Assembly (NCBI RefSeq): GCF_963576615.1
Contig: NC_088717.1
Span: forward strand, 24,393,344 to 24,457,343
Length of the DNA: 64,000 nt
Direction of reading: 5' to 3'
Source: Watersipora subatra
Taxonomy: Eukaryota > Bryozoa > Gymnolaemata > Cheilostomatida > Watersiporidae
Shown: positions 13,801 through 26,571 of the stretch, in pieces
Layout of the letters: the number at the start of each line of letters is the position of its first letter
Numbering within the stretch: position 1 is the stretch's first letter
Made by a program: the position numbers and the translations under genes
Notes under the pieces: generated by a model
What the model was told of the DNA's origin: nothing
Seen by the model: only the letters and a program-made list of their open reading frames with translations
Databases searched by the model: none

Positions 13801-16800
13801 TTTATCTACAATCTATATATATATATATATAGTTTGTCATTGTTTGTCTGTCTGTTTGTCCTAAATAAAAACTAAATTCTAATTAAACCATGCATCTGAA
13901 AATTTTTGTGGCTTTTTTGATATTTACCCAGATTTTAGACTTAAAATTTTGGTTTACTCACCCTAAAGAGGCATTAAGATCGAAAAATACATTTTGGTGA
14001 ATGAAAATGACGCTAAATACAATTTCGTAATGAGATGGTTAAAATGTTGTCCAATTTAGGGCTTCAACCCAAGATACTACATATATTAGACTGATTCTTT
14101 AACCAACTGAGCTAATTAACCACCTTCCAAACCCACAGAACAATTGTGCCAATCAGAAGTAAAGACTGATTATTTATACCATTGTTTTGTTTATTTGTTT
14201 GAAAAGTACTAAAATAAACAAATAAAATTAGAAACTGGAGTTTTATTTTTTATCCAGACAATTCTTGGTTTGTCTGCTGTAATTTGTAATTTTTAATATT
14301 TTAAAGCTGTAATTTTTAAAGCTGCAATTTGTAATTTTTAAAGCTGAAAACTCGATAGTTTCGTTTTAGCCTAAGCACCCACCATAGGTATGTCTTGGTA
14401 GTTGAGCGGGCTGCCGGTGTTTGGTTTGTTTAGTCTCAGTCATCTGCTGCTGACGATCAGCACTAACTATGTGAGCAGTCGATGGCTCCGATGACTCAAT
14501 GTATACAGGGGCTACTTCATCTGCTTTATGTGACGCTATTTCAGCAGCAGCAGATTGCAAGGTCATGCTTTCATGCTGTCTATATGGATCATTTTCATGA
14601 AATGTGAGTGGCATTTGATCTGCGTTTCCCTGCATTGAATCGTTGTCAGCATACACATCGGCATTGGTGTTAGTGGTTGTTGACGGATCCGAAGCTCGCT
14701 GCAAATCAGCTAAGTCTATTTCAAGAATCGTCTTCTCTCTCTGAGGAGCTGGAGGGGAAGCAACTCCAGCTGTGATCATAGCTATGAGTTCTCCTTGTGT
14801 CGTCAAGTCTACAGCTAGTTTTCCTGCAACACAATATTTCTAAGCCGATACAAATTCTACTTTCAAAAGTTAAAATGTGGCGAGTTAATTGCATCGGAAA
14901 AATGTGTAAGTTATCAAGTAAGGAATGATATTTGGGTTCTTTGTATTAATCCTCAGCAAACTTGTTGGTGATTTTTTTGAGCAGATATTTCAAATGTTAA
15001 AGACGAGCCAATTGTTTAAATGTTTTGCCAGCACTGTTGAAAAGTTTAGAATTTTTAAGTAAATAAATTATAAAATGTTGTTTAAAACAAAGTGATTAAT
15101 TGTAAAAATATTAAACTTTTACAATAAATTTGTTAGTCTACAATTAATTTATATAATATATAGTATAATGCATTAATAAAAGTTGAATAAAAGCAAAATA
15201 GCATGTTATATAGTTTATATCAAAGGTCTACTGAAACATATTTTAAAATTATATTTTGAAAGTAAACCAAATGTCACTTATGATTCGTTCTGATAGCTGC
15301 CATTATGTCAGTTTAATATCGTTGTGAAAAAAAATGAAATTTGCATAAAGAAAAATCTGAAACAAAATTCGACGCTTTTTTAATAACTTTTATAAATTTT
15401 ACTTTTAGCAGTTTACCAAATACATGTTCAAGACAGCTGCTTTTATTTTCTATCGTAACTTCAAATATTCAGCTAATTGTATTATTGTTTGCTTAGAAAT
15501 TAGCTTCCTAATAGCTTTAAGATGTACTAGAAAAAATTTTACAAAAGATATGTTTTTCTTAAAAAGTGCAAAATATTTTTGATTGAAATACACATAAATA
15601 AAAGTAGGAAATATAATTTGATGTTTTCCAGTATTTTTAGCTTTTGTTTCTTCCAGTTGAAATGTTTAAAACATCTATTTGTTTTTTTAGTGAAAGTTTA
15701 AATATTTAGCTAATTTTATTATTGTGTCTGTAAAAAATAAGTTTTAAACAGCCTTATAATATTTTACAAAACTTGTTTTTAAAATACTTATTTTTTACTT
15801 TTAAGTGAAAAGTATTTTTAGTGTTTTTTTCAATTATTTAATTACCGCATCCTTATAAAAACTTATCTTTATTGAGCTTACTTGTAAAAACACTTTAAAG
15901 GCTTTATGAGTAGTTGAATGCATACAAAGTCTAAAGAAGAAGATGTAAAAGAGAGAAAAATTGAAGCAAGTTGCTCGCTTATAATGATTTCTGGTGTTTT
16001 GGCCAGTTAGATTTTGGACAGTAATTTTCATAAGAGATCATATATCAGGTTATAATCCTTGCTAAAGTACCTGTAGAGAGATCAGCAAAAGTAAATCATG
16101 TGTCTGCTTGTGTTTAGAAAATAGTAGCAGCTGTATTCACCTTGATTGTCGGCCATATCTGTTTGGACTCCAGCAGAGATGAGTTGACCGACGATCATGT
16201 GGTTGTTAGAGGTAGCAGCGATGTGTAATGCTGTCTGACCGAGGTTATTCACAGCATCTGGTTCAACACCGATATCCAGCAATATTTCAACAGTAGTTGG
16301 CTGGTTTAATTGACAGGCAATATGTAGGGGTGTGTTGCCTTCAGAGTTTGGGCTATTAGGATTTACCTGCTTGGTGCAAATAGAGAAGGAGAAAGATAAC
16401 TCATTGGCTAAACTTGCTCACTACTGTTTATAGATGGTGACCAGCTGACAGAATTATAACAAAACAGCATGAGTATAATTTTTTATGTGTATGAATGTCA
16501 GTATAATGCTACAAAACCTCTAAAATCATGAGTTTGCCGCCAACTTCTGTGACAAGAAAAAGAATTATTTCGTTGTGCCGCTAACCTCATTGTCAAGAAG
16601 AAGGGGAACTATGTCTTCTTGATGGTTGAGTATAGACAGTGCAAGAAGGCTGTTCTGATCATTATCCGAGCAAGTTATGTCAGCCTCATTTTCTAACAGC
16701 AATAGGGTGGTCTTCAGGTGACCTCCACACACAGCTAGCATCAGAGGAGTATATCCTGAACAAGTAAAAATACAATAACATGCTTATTCAGAAGTCTGTC

Positions 16801-19800
16801 TGTGCCAAAGTAGAAAAGATCACAATAGCCCAGTCAACAAATGTGAACTTTTTGCTTTATTGCAACGCGCATCAATAAGATCATTTATAATTAGTGTATT
16901 TGTCTATCTTAAAAGTTGACTTGCAACAAAATTTACATTACAATTATTTGGTATCAAAAGATTCACCATGGGCTATTCTTTTGTGTTGTAGGTGCCAAAT
17001 ATGTGGAAATTTGATTACAAGCTCTTAAAAGCTCAAAAACGAAAAGCCGCCGCTGATGGGAATCTGTTTATTGCTCTGACGTAGTCATTACAGTTTGGTT
17101 ATTGTCTTGTCACGTGATGTTCTCACGTGAATTGAAAGGCCAATAAAAAGCTCAATATAAAACTTATCGTAGCACTAGTTTATGATAAACACTTTGGGTT
17201 TACTGAAGACCCCGTATCAAATATAGATGCTCGCTACTTTACAGTTTTGTTTCGGCATTATCTAATCGTCAAATCGTAATCTGATCATGTGACCCAATAC
17301 TTCGCAAATAATTTTTGCAGCACTTTTCGATTATCACAGGTGACCAACAGGCTCGTTATGATTATCAAAAAGTGATATGTACTCCTTCGAGGTAAGGTTA
17401 AAAAATTAAATGAATTTTTACGGTAGGTTATAAGATATCACTGCTAAAAGTGACAGCATTACAATGACGATAAAGTAGGCGCGTAAGAACAATAGATATG
17501 GTTTTATTGAATGCGTGAAGTATATTTGTGAGAATATTTCGACGAATGAAGTTGCATGAATGTGTAAACAGAAACCATCCTGTAACAACTACATCCCATT
17601 TGAGCCGTTTTGGAAAGAGAATCCAAGCTACGGCGATCTCGCATGGCTGCGATTAACTGTTCGTTTTTTAGCTTTTAAGAGTTTGTAATCACAATTCCAT
17701 ATATTTTGCACCAACAACACAACAGAGTAAGACATAGGGAATCTTATGACATCAAATAGCTGTAATGTGAATTTTGTTGCAAGTCAACCTTTAAGCATAA
17801 TTTACAAACAGTTTGTTACAACCTTTAGGTAATATAGCTGTGAGTTTAGTTGTCCTGAAGAGGTCATGGTAATATGACCCCTACTCTATAGATACCCAGT
17901 GTGCTGTGAGAGACCATCAGGTGTGCCAATAAAATGCAGAGAATAAATATGTGCACAATAAAGCTATTGTATTACGGAAGGTGGTTTAGTGGCGTGGAAG
18001 GTAGCGCACCAGGTGACAAAGTTGAATATCATAGATTGGAACGCCGCATGATGCTGTCTTTATCCTTAGCCTTCAGTCATTGCTTCAGATGAATGGAACA
18101 ACAGACAGATTACGGTAAAGAGTGATGATGACTAGTCAATGCCATCACTTTAATGAGCTTATTGCTTAACAAAATCTATGGTTGTCATTTTTAAGATGTG
18201 CGCAAAAAATAACCAAAACTTCAAATAGTTTTAGCTGCACCATATATCTAAAATTCAATAACCAAACTCAGTTTCTAAATACAAAAAAATACGGAGCTAA
18301 AATGTCATACAGAGCTAAACTCTGAAATCACATGCGCATTGCAATAAAACCAAGTGACAGATTTTTTCATTTCATTTTGTCCAAACAGAAACAAACCTGA
18401 AAGATGAAAGATTACTGCATTTTACCCAGACAACTGCTCTTAGAATTTTTCCTATTTAAACCTTGATTTTTATATTTCTTAGTTTAAATTGTTTTTTGCA
18501 ACTGGTCATGTTTCTAATCCTCAAGATTTTTTTGCCACTGAACTCAGACTTGTCCAGCCAAGACCATGGAGCCATTGTTTGTATAGTAATGGCTCATAAA
18601 AAACACACACAGCCTCTGCTTTCAGTAAACTAAGCAGGCATACTCTATCTTCGAGAGCTTGCTCACACACTAATATTTAAGTTGGATGTTTATACAACTA
18701 ATTTAGTAGACCACATCTGGTGTAAAACACTAGTATTTGTATGAAATGCACATACTCACCATCCTTGTTAGATGGGTTCACGTCTCCACCGTTTGTAAGC
18801 AGATAGACGACTACTGGACTATGGCCATTGCGGGCAGCTTTGTGAATAGGCATCTCTCCACTTTGATCAATATAAGTAGGACTTGCTCCAGCAACTACTA
18901 GCTCTTCTACATGTGTCAGGTAACCTATAACAGACAGGGACTAGATGTTTCCAATTAATCCATGGGAGTAGGTTAGGGAAGACATACTGCCTGCCAACTA
19001 GGCTCTGGATCTTGATTGGCCAAGCTATTGTGTACATGGAGCCTTTATCAATGATTTTTTATGGTGTACGTCTTAGTAATTGTCTTACTTCGTGAAAAAT
19101 TAAAACTCAATAAAAAATAAAACTCAATTAAAAAAATAAAATTCAATTCAAAAAACAAAACTCAATTCAAAAAATAAAACTCAATTAATAAAATAAAACT
19201 CAATTTAAAAAAACTGATTCAAAAAATAAAGCTCAATTCAAAAAATAAAACTCTATTCAAAAAATAAAACTCCATTCGAAAAATAAAACTCCATTCGAAA
19301 AATAAAACTCGATTCAAAATTTAAAAGGAACACTAATAGATAAAAGACAATATAGCAAAACTTGCTTTGTGGAATTGTCTCTATTTCAACTAATGACATG
19401 GATGACCATTGTTGGGTGGTTTTGCTCAAAGTGCTGCCATTGACCTAAATTACTTTACGCTGTACAAATCTTTTGCACTGAATTAAGTCACGAACAATTT
19501 TTGTTATCTTTATTGGTCATCATTTAAATCAAACAAAATTTTCTCTCAAATTATGCCATTGAAGAACCAAAGAAAAGGGCAACAGTTAATCAATCAAATC
19601 TAATGAATGGTTTGACATATATTGTTTAAAATATTGTTTTCTGTTAAGAAAATAATATTAAATGAAACATTTTAAAAGAACTGGCAATAATATTTTCAAA
19701 ATAATAATTAAAAGTTGTATGAATTTTGTGCATATTATGTAAGTTACAATGAGTTCAAAACCAGTAATTGCCACATGAAAAACGAGGACATAAACCATGA

Positions 19801-22800
19801 AAGATATTGAAACTTATAATCAACCTAAAATAACCCTTTAACAGAGTAAGAAGACACCAAGATTTGGAAAGACCATTCATTGGACTAGGAGGTGCTGGAA
19901 TATGACGGAGATTTGCAATTAGTTGGAATGCTCTTTAGTCATTTGAGATGTCTCTTCGGGCCAGCTAATAATAAATGTGTATACCATAAATAATAAGACA
20001 AAAAATGAAGTAAAAATAAAATGCCATGACATTTTATGTTAATGTATGGCCTGCAAAACTGGAACCGAGTCAATGACTTCGTGACATTATTACAAATAGT
20101 GTGAAAATGTTTTCTTCAAAAAAAGCTTTTTTACCTGCTTTAAGGAAAATAGGCAGCACTTGGTTTTATATTTTACTAAGACAGTTATATTTTATTTTTC
20201 CTTCCCTAGATACCATGTCCTGTGAGGACATAAGTGATCATGGTTCTCCCACTTCCTGTAACCATGACCGCTCTTAGCAGGTTTCCACAGTGGTTTGCCA
20301 TTGCCTTCTGGGTGTTTCTATTAAAACACCATCTCTAGACACCATCTTCACTCACAGAGAACCTTCTCCATCTTTGGTCATGTTTTGTTTTTAGTCCTGC
20401 AGGGCTGCTAGCCACCCCTACTTATCCACGCAGGAGCGCAGATAAGGCGTCAGTTTAGACACCAAAGACCCAACTTGACACAAAAGCAATTGTGGTTAGA
20501 TGCCCTTCCTAACACCACCAATACAGTCCTTATGTAACTTGACCTACTGACCTATGTACTGACCTACGCCTGCTCCCATACTGTATTTTACCTTTTCCTA
20601 AGCAGTTATGTTCTCTTTACTTCACAGTGTACTCCAAAGTTACAAATGAAAACACTTCCCAACAGTATAATGCTAATCATGTGTTGCTTTATAACTTCAC
20701 ACAAATGAGCCAGGCATACCGATATGAGCCATAGAGCTTTGTCTATTGTCGGTACATCAAAGACCTTACCGTGTTCAGCAGCAACATGAAGAGGAGTTTG
20801 TTGAGCCGCTCCACCATTAACTATATCAAGAGATGCTCCGGCAGCAAGCAATGCCTCTATCACATCGGTATGTCTCTTAGAGCAGGCGATATGCAGCGCT
20901 GTCGATCCTTGCTCATACCAATCAACACCTACGCATATAATTGGTTTATCTCATCGTACAACAAATTGTAATTGGAAAAGTTTAAATATACTACCAAGTT
21001 ACACAACAATTTGATGTATGTGATTGTATGATTGGTTGGATGATAATCATCTAGGCATTGATTGGTTAGTTTTACTGTTTAAAACTTTCTTAGCTAGATT
21101 TCTGTTCAACTGCCCAGAGGTTCATGAATGATACCATTTGTTCAATACCTATAGCTTGTAGTATCTTGTTGTACACGGTATACATATATACAGCAGCATC
21201 GGTCTGCTTTTGAAGTTATTTCTTAAAAAACTTGCAAAGTTATGTATTAAATATTTAGAACATCATTACCAATACTAAAACAAACATTCAAAAAAGGTTT
21301 GCATTAGATGGGATTTGAACTCCCAGCACTTAGCTTAGCATTCAGGCAAGCTGTTTTACCACCTGTACCAATTGTTCAAATGCCATTACTATAGAATTAT
21401 TGTGCATATAATTATTCTGCGCGCTTTGTCAGCACACCTGAAGTTCTTCTGCGACACACCAGACTGCTCAGCTACTAGTATGTTAGAACTGATGCTAACA
21501 AAACAAACCATTGCGGCTCAACTTTTAATTTTCTATGTTGATAGCTGGCTACAGTTAGACAGCACACAACCCTACGTTTGACTTTATTTTATGACAGACC
21601 CATAAAAGCCACATATTAATGTGCCCTGTGGTTTTTACATTGTGTGTATAAAACAAAGTGTGAAAATGCTGGGAACCATACCAGTAACTGAATAGCGAAT
21701 AACAATTATTTTGAAAACATTATTGCTATTTCCTTTAACAGTGTTCTACCTAATATCCATTTTCTTAACAGAAAAAGGTATTTTAAATGCTATATATCAA
21801 ACTATTTATTTGATTTCATTGACTAACTGTTACCCTTTTTATGACTGGCCTGGCATAATTTGGAAAAAAATGTTTTCTATGAGATCAAATGGTCTTCAAT
21901 AAAGTGAAAGCCCCTAATATTTGAATCTCAGTATAACATAGCTAAATTACCTAATGACAATAATAAAGAATGATAAATAAACATATTTCACTGTCACATA
22001 TTCTAGCAAAAAATAATAAAACTTGCTTCATTGAGTCAATATTTTCAACCATTCAATGATGGTAAGTAGTAACTTTATGTCAAGCGCACTTTACATACAA
22101 TGGAGGACATGAAGTGTTGGATGAAAAATAGAAATAGAAACACTCAAGATGACTTCAATTGTTATTCACACAGACATGCAGGTCACACAGACATGCAGGT
22201 CACACAGATACGTACAGGACACAGAGACATGCACGTCACAGAGACATACAATGCTACTCGTTTCCTATCGTTGATGCATTAAAGCCCTCAACATGTTACC
22301 TTCTCTTGCTCTCAAAAACTAATGGTTTTCTGACTAGCTTTAATAACCATTTTAAGAGAAGATAACTCTACAACGTAACTAAAAGCCTAGAGCATTTCAA
22401 GATGAAGTTTATCGAACCCGATTAGCTAGTAATTAATCGGCGGTAAGATACATAGCAGCTGTATATGTTCTAAGGAATATTGACCGCTCTACCTTTTCGA
22501 ACAGTAGTGCGAAGTGCTGAGTTCACATCTATCTGCTTAGTAAGGATGTAGGTGACGATGTCAGCGTGTGAGCAGAAGACAGCATTGTGAAGCGGAGAAA
22601 AACCTGTTCAATAAAAGGGCATAATAATCTATCAATTACCTTAGCAACCACACCTATGGAAGGTTTGTCAAACAGGCTATTTGCTGTAAAAACTGTAAAA
22701 CTACAATTAGATTGTAACAAAGCAGAAAGTAGCAAATAAGTTGATTCGTTGGTAATTGTAAAAAAATTGATAAAAAAGCTAATTCAGAAAGAGGAAGTGG

Positions 22801-23591
22801 TTTAGACATTTGTCTGTGTCACTTAAAATCTTTAGTGGTGGAAATAGAAAATGGAAAATTCTTAGAAATGGACAAAGCTAGAAAGATTTATCTCTTTAGC
22901 TACAAGAGCTTTACAATAAAACTTCTTGTTTTTATATTCGTAACAAATACACACTCTATCAGACTTAGTGTACTGCAATCATTGTTCTTTTTTCAGTTAT
23001 CTCTGAAGCATCATTTTTCTGAGGAAGAGTGAAAAAAAACTATTTATTCTATTTGGTTTATGTTTTTTGTCATTGAGTTCTACAAGCTTGAAGCTTCAAA
23101 TTTCTTCAGTTAAAATCATGTCTTATTCTAAGTGCTTTGACAGTCGATGGAAGGTTGTGATACGGTCATGGGGCCTCCTTGTATGTACAATGTGTGTAGG
23201 CTTCAAAGTGTTACACAATGCTTTAAAATATTCTTATAATAGTCTATGAGGCGCATGAACTACATGTAGTTCAAACTGATGCAAACAACTTTGGGACTGC
23301 AAACATTCCCACTAAGTCAGCATGTCTACTAATTACATGTATAAAATATTTCCTTACATCAGATGGCTTTTCATTAATTAGTCAAAGTTCATATTTCTAA
23401 AATTAGCTTAGGCAATCTCAGCAGATGCGATGCAAACAAGAGATAGGGTTCAGTGCACTACCTTTCTTTCCAGTTGTAGTAAGCAGCTTAACTGCGTCGT
23501 TGGCGCCCTCCACAAACTCCTTCACCTCCTCCAACTTGTTACCATCTATCAGCTTAACTAAGTGATCTACACTCTCTTCATTTGCTGACAT
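10855..23591 (-). CDS. Ankyrin-repeat protein with coiled-coil tail, complete
   Basis: Nine exons: 23591-23462, 22603-22493, 20928-20770, 18924-18760, 16755-16586, 16366-16141, 14823-14383, 13179-13011, 10951-10855. They total 1668 nt, giving 555 residues plus a TAA stop; all eight junctions are phase-compatible GT-AG introns. The start reads MSANEESVDHLVKLIDGNKL. About eight ankyrin repeats follow (residues ~44-335) with the cores GFSPLHNAV, GSTALHIAC, QQTPLHVAA, GEMPIHKAA, GYTPLMLAV, QNSLLALSI (degenerate), GNTPLHIAC and GQTALHIAA, plus a partial ninth. Next is a disordered S/T/A-rich stretch (~336-467), a Q-rich patch, and a short coiled coil (VDTLRGKVKGLEAQVLTL) near the C-terminus. There is no signal peptide or membrane segment, so it is probably a cytosolic or nuclear scaffold. 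The 14383 exon could instead read through to a TAA at 14366, giving a shorter isoform. I do not recognise an orthologue. Confidence 0.85.
11048..11622. mobile_element. TIR MITE, about 575 bp
   Basis: The ends are inverted: AAAGGTGTGGCCACATGTGC at 11048 and the complement GCACACGTGGCCATACCTTT ending at 11622. Inverted similarity continues inwards (cgacgaaacgcttttaattgg at ~11173 against ccaattgaaagcgtttcgttg at ~11476). It has no coding capacity. No clear target duplication is visible, so the superfamily is open. It lies in the last intron of the ankyrin gene. Confidence 0.75.
11930..12180. repeat. cagacagacatagcaac minisatellite
   Basis: A tandem array of acagacagacatagcaacag and related units broken by ctacgaac variants. 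The unit is irregular. It lies inside the last ankyrin-gene intron. Confidence 0.85.
12588..12998 (-). mobile_element. tRNA-related SINE, inverted copy
   Basis: On the minus strand the element starts gaatggtcagcgttgcacgg, passes a tRNA-like block with an A-box-like tagctcaatggtt and a B-box-like ggctccaagatcaaatc, and ends caaactttgagatttatata. The same order is found at 40090-40495 and 47980-48318 on the plus strand. Confidence 0.75.
13250..13405. repeat. Partial copy of minisatellite-bearing element
   Basis: About four ttgctagtt units followed by sequence homologous to 10720-10815 (ctttaaactttagataattt and aagatgtggctca are shared). It is a second, short-array copy of the element that carries the large minisatellite. 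Confidence 0.75.
13815..14165 (-). mobile_element. tRNA-related SINE
   Basis: On the minus strand: a tRNA-like head with A box ttagctcagttgg and B box gggttgaagccc, a body of about 200 bp, a gacaaacagacagacaaac stretch, and a terminal (TA)n run at ~13815. Head, body and microsatellite tail are the standard layout of a tRNA-derived SINE. It lies in the ankyrin-gene intron between 14383 and 13179. Confidence 0.75.
16913..17790. mobile_element. TTAA-flanked MITE, family 1, copy B
   Basis: The 878-bp second copy of the element at 5792-6687, in the same orientation, again flanked by TTAA (16909-16912 and 17791-17794). It has inverted ends (aagttgacttgcaacaaaat and its complement). It lies in the ankyrin-gene intron between 18760 and 16755. 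Confidence 0.85.
19090..19325. repeat. 18-bp tandem repeat aaaaataaaactcaattc
   Basis: About twelve units of aaaaataaaactcaattc with small variants, on the plus strand. It lies in the ankyrin-gene intron between 20770 and 18924. Confidence 0.85.
20195..20590. repeat. Dispersed repeat, LINE- or SINE-like 3' region
   Basis: This region is richer in GC than its surroundings and contains ggttagatgcccttcctaac, a motif I associate with old retroelement remnants in many invertebrates. No coding frame survives. The assignment rests on recollection of the motif and is weak. Confidence 0.35.
21300..21372 (-). repeat. tRNA-like SINE head
   Basis: The minus strand shows ggtacaggtggtaaaac followed after about 35 nt by gagttcaaatcccatc, which resemble the A and B boxes of a tRNA. 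The acceptor stem and anticodon arm do not pair convincingly, so this is a tRNA-derived repeat and not a tRNA gene. Confidence 0.45.
22165..22250. repeat. Short cacacagacatgcaggt tandem repeat
   Basis: Four or five units of cacagacatgcaggtcac, decaying towards the right. It lies in the ankyrin-gene intron between 22493 and 20928. Confidence 0.7.
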
Positions 23592-23639
23592 TGCTTCTGA
23601 TAGTGAGGAATGACTATGACTGACAGGTGGCCGCAGTTA

Positions 23640-26560
23640 AAAGGCAACTAAAAATAGTTGACTAAATTGACATATGACTGGATGGAGCAAGTGGCTGCAG
23701 GTGTCCCTTGATATAGGTGGCTGCTCGCTTACTATTCACAGTAGCATCTTATTGCCAGGCAACAGAAAGTAAGGTATGACTCGAGTGCAAATCAAGAAAC
23801 TAAATTATCTTCTTACCACCTATTTGAATTAATACATAATATATTTATATAAATAAAATGTGCAAACAATAGTCAGTATAAACCTTTAAGGATCAGTTCA
23901 ACTTTGTTCTAACAGCATTGAAAACATTAGCCAATTTTTTTCCTTAAGTCTGGTTTTCTGTGTATAAATAAGAACCTGACCATGAATTAAACATGACTAA
24001 TATATTTTATAACAAACTAAGAAGTTTATAAAACTTTAAAGCTGTATATATTCACTGCATAAACCCTACAAAAATATGTGTTGTACTTTAAAAACAACAA
24101 CACATTCATACTTGTCAAAAGAGCTGTAACGTGAAAATGACATTGATCATTCACTCATAAATCCTTATAAATAACTTAGTGAGGTCCCTATACAGGTCTA
24201 TGGCTAACATTGCTCAAAACTAAAAGGGCCAATGCAGGATAGACTAAGGAAAGATAATTCCTTTGAAAGCCCTAACCATCCAGCATTCAGCAGTTTTGAA
24301 ATAACAACATTTGGTGTTTATGAAAAAATATTTGCAAATTACAAAAGAATCCTTGAAGATAAAAACTGGTTGAAAGGACGAGCTAGATAATCTAACATTG
24401 CTAAAATTATCTGAGAAAAACAGCACTGGCCCTCCAAACAGTTTGACCAGTTAGTGGCAGACGATGTTTTTCATTGAAGGAAGTGTCCGAAACACAAATC
24501 TTCAAACATGCAATACTTATAAATAAAAGGTGTACAACAAGCTCATATAGACCTCCCTGGGGTTTCACTCTCAACTTTTATCCGCTAGGCCCAACGGAAA
24601 AAGCACGTTTTAGGAGTGTTTTTGGTGGCCATACACTCTATAGTGTTTTCATAAAAAAGGTATGTTTTTTAGCTTAGTGCAGTAAATAGGGGCCAAACCT
24701 GTCTCATTGAGTTCCACACAAGGGCAACATGCCAAAAAAGTGCGCAATTAGTTTGTATTGTTAAAGTGATAAGGGGTAGTTTTTTATTAATGCGTAAGTC
24801 AGTGGAAAGGGTGCATTTTATAACATCTCAGACTAGCTCTTGGGGATGAATAGAAGAGAGTAAAACCCCTGAGAGGCCTACAAACTTTAAAGTAATCCTT
24901 GTTATAGTTGCTATCAGAAATTTAATTCAAATTTACTTAGAGCAACTTGATCAAAAATAAAACTAAACGTTTCATCAAAGACCATAATGGATATATTTGA
25001 TCACTTTTTATATTTATAGCAGATTTATTAACAAATATATTTTGATGTACAGCTGTTCCACTTTTGACCTTTTTTGTACTTTACTGTCGGCAAAGAAAAT
25101 AAGCTCAAATTAAAAATACAGCTTGAATTCTTTAAACTTTTATCGTCAGCTCGGGGATGACCTTGGAATGACCTTCAGGTCCCTAGAGCCGCCCTAGCAA
25201 AAGTCTAGACTGAAAGAAGATCTACAATTTACTACTACTTTCCTGTGAGCATCTAACAAGTATTTTGTAAAAATATTTATACTTATTGATACTCACGGTG
25301 TGTCAGCAAAGGTACCAGATCATAGATAAACTAGCGGTTTAAAAAGATATTTTTTAACAAGTTTTATTGTTAACTATCGTTGGTGGACCCAAATATCTGA
25401 TCAGGGAGTGATAACTCTTAGTGTAATCTCAGGCTGCTCCAAGCTAGTATCTATTTTTATCGAAAACTGAGAAGAAAAATTGAGAACTATATGTTGATGT
25501 GTTTATCATATCTGTGGTTAAATGTGTAGTTGTTTGTATAAAATTATATATTGAATTATGCTTGAGTTATGTTACCTGACACATATGAGCAGTTACAAAC
25601 AGCGTCTAAATGCCTATAATGTTGTTTTTCAGCGTTAAGGGCACTTAATGCAGCTCAAGGCGTTTTTTGATTTTTGCTGTTTAAAATACTGAAATCATAT
25701 TTCAAATCTGCCTGATCTTTCATTATATTCCAACTTCTGCAACAAACTACTACAGCTTACACCAAACACCAACACCTTGAGTACGTTATAGAACAGCGTT
25801 TTGCATAAAGAACTTTTTCTTTGAATACATACACGTAATTTACTTTACTATATTTTGTTTTTTGTCTCATGGTCTAACTTTCATCGAATGGCCTTGGCCA
25901 GTGTAAATAAAGTTGATATCCATCCATCCAACATCTCAAAACTTAAAGCCAAGCCTTAAGTATTTGGCAGCTCACTCTCTGTGTTGTAGTACAGAAAATT
26001 ACAAACCGTTGCTACTAAATGTAATAGACACATTTCACCACAATCATACCTGATTTTCAGCGCTTTTTCTCTTTGTTCTTCAAGATGTCTTCAAGAAAAC
26101 TCTTCATTATTACATGATATACGCTTGCGACTAACACGCGAAGAGAACAAGCATGGTTCTGGATATGAAGTGGTAGCTGAGGGTTGTATTGATTTTAATT
26201 CGTCACTAGCATATTCATTAATTATCTATGAATGTGTATTGTTCTTGTTTATTGTCACTGGTATCTGGATAAACAAGCCATGGATCAATCAATAATAACA
26301 AATAGTGTTACGCTCTATTGTATCTTATTGGTTCTTGACGTATGCGGCTGAGATCAAGGTCAACAACTCCTAGTTGGACCAACTTTTATTCGTTAGGGAG
26401 AGTGTGCAACTCCAAAATTACATTATATGTCTGTGTGCTTTTTCTTTGAGACGTTTTGCAAAATGCTGGTTTCTATTTGATTAACATCAAAGCAAAAATA
26501 CAATGTAGCCACAGCTTCTTTGTTTTAATTCATGAAGACATTTACTAAGAAATTAATAGC
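23640..26560. other. Intergenic spacer, ankyrin to MS4A-like gene
   Basis: This lies between the start codon of the ankyrin gene (23591) and the stop of the MS4A-like gene (26572), so it should hold the ankyrin promoter. I saw no protein-like exon on either strand. The only structured part is the LINE-like tail at 25550-25935. Confidence 0.5.
25550..25935 (+). mobile_element. LINE-like 3' end fragment
   Basis: This is homologous to 60960-61335: both carry accaacaccttgagtacgt-like text, tatagaacagcgttttg, and end gtgtaaataaagttgatatc followed by a short atccatcc run. A shared 3' end with a simple-repeat tail is typical of 5'-truncated LINE copies of the CR1/L2 kind. Confidence 0.5.
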
Positions 26561-26571
26561 TTGGGTTATTC

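Noticed and set aside
21300..21372. Possible tRNA gene
   Set aside because: A- and B-box-like motifs are present but the acceptor and anticodon stems do not pair; the pattern recurs in SINEs of this window.
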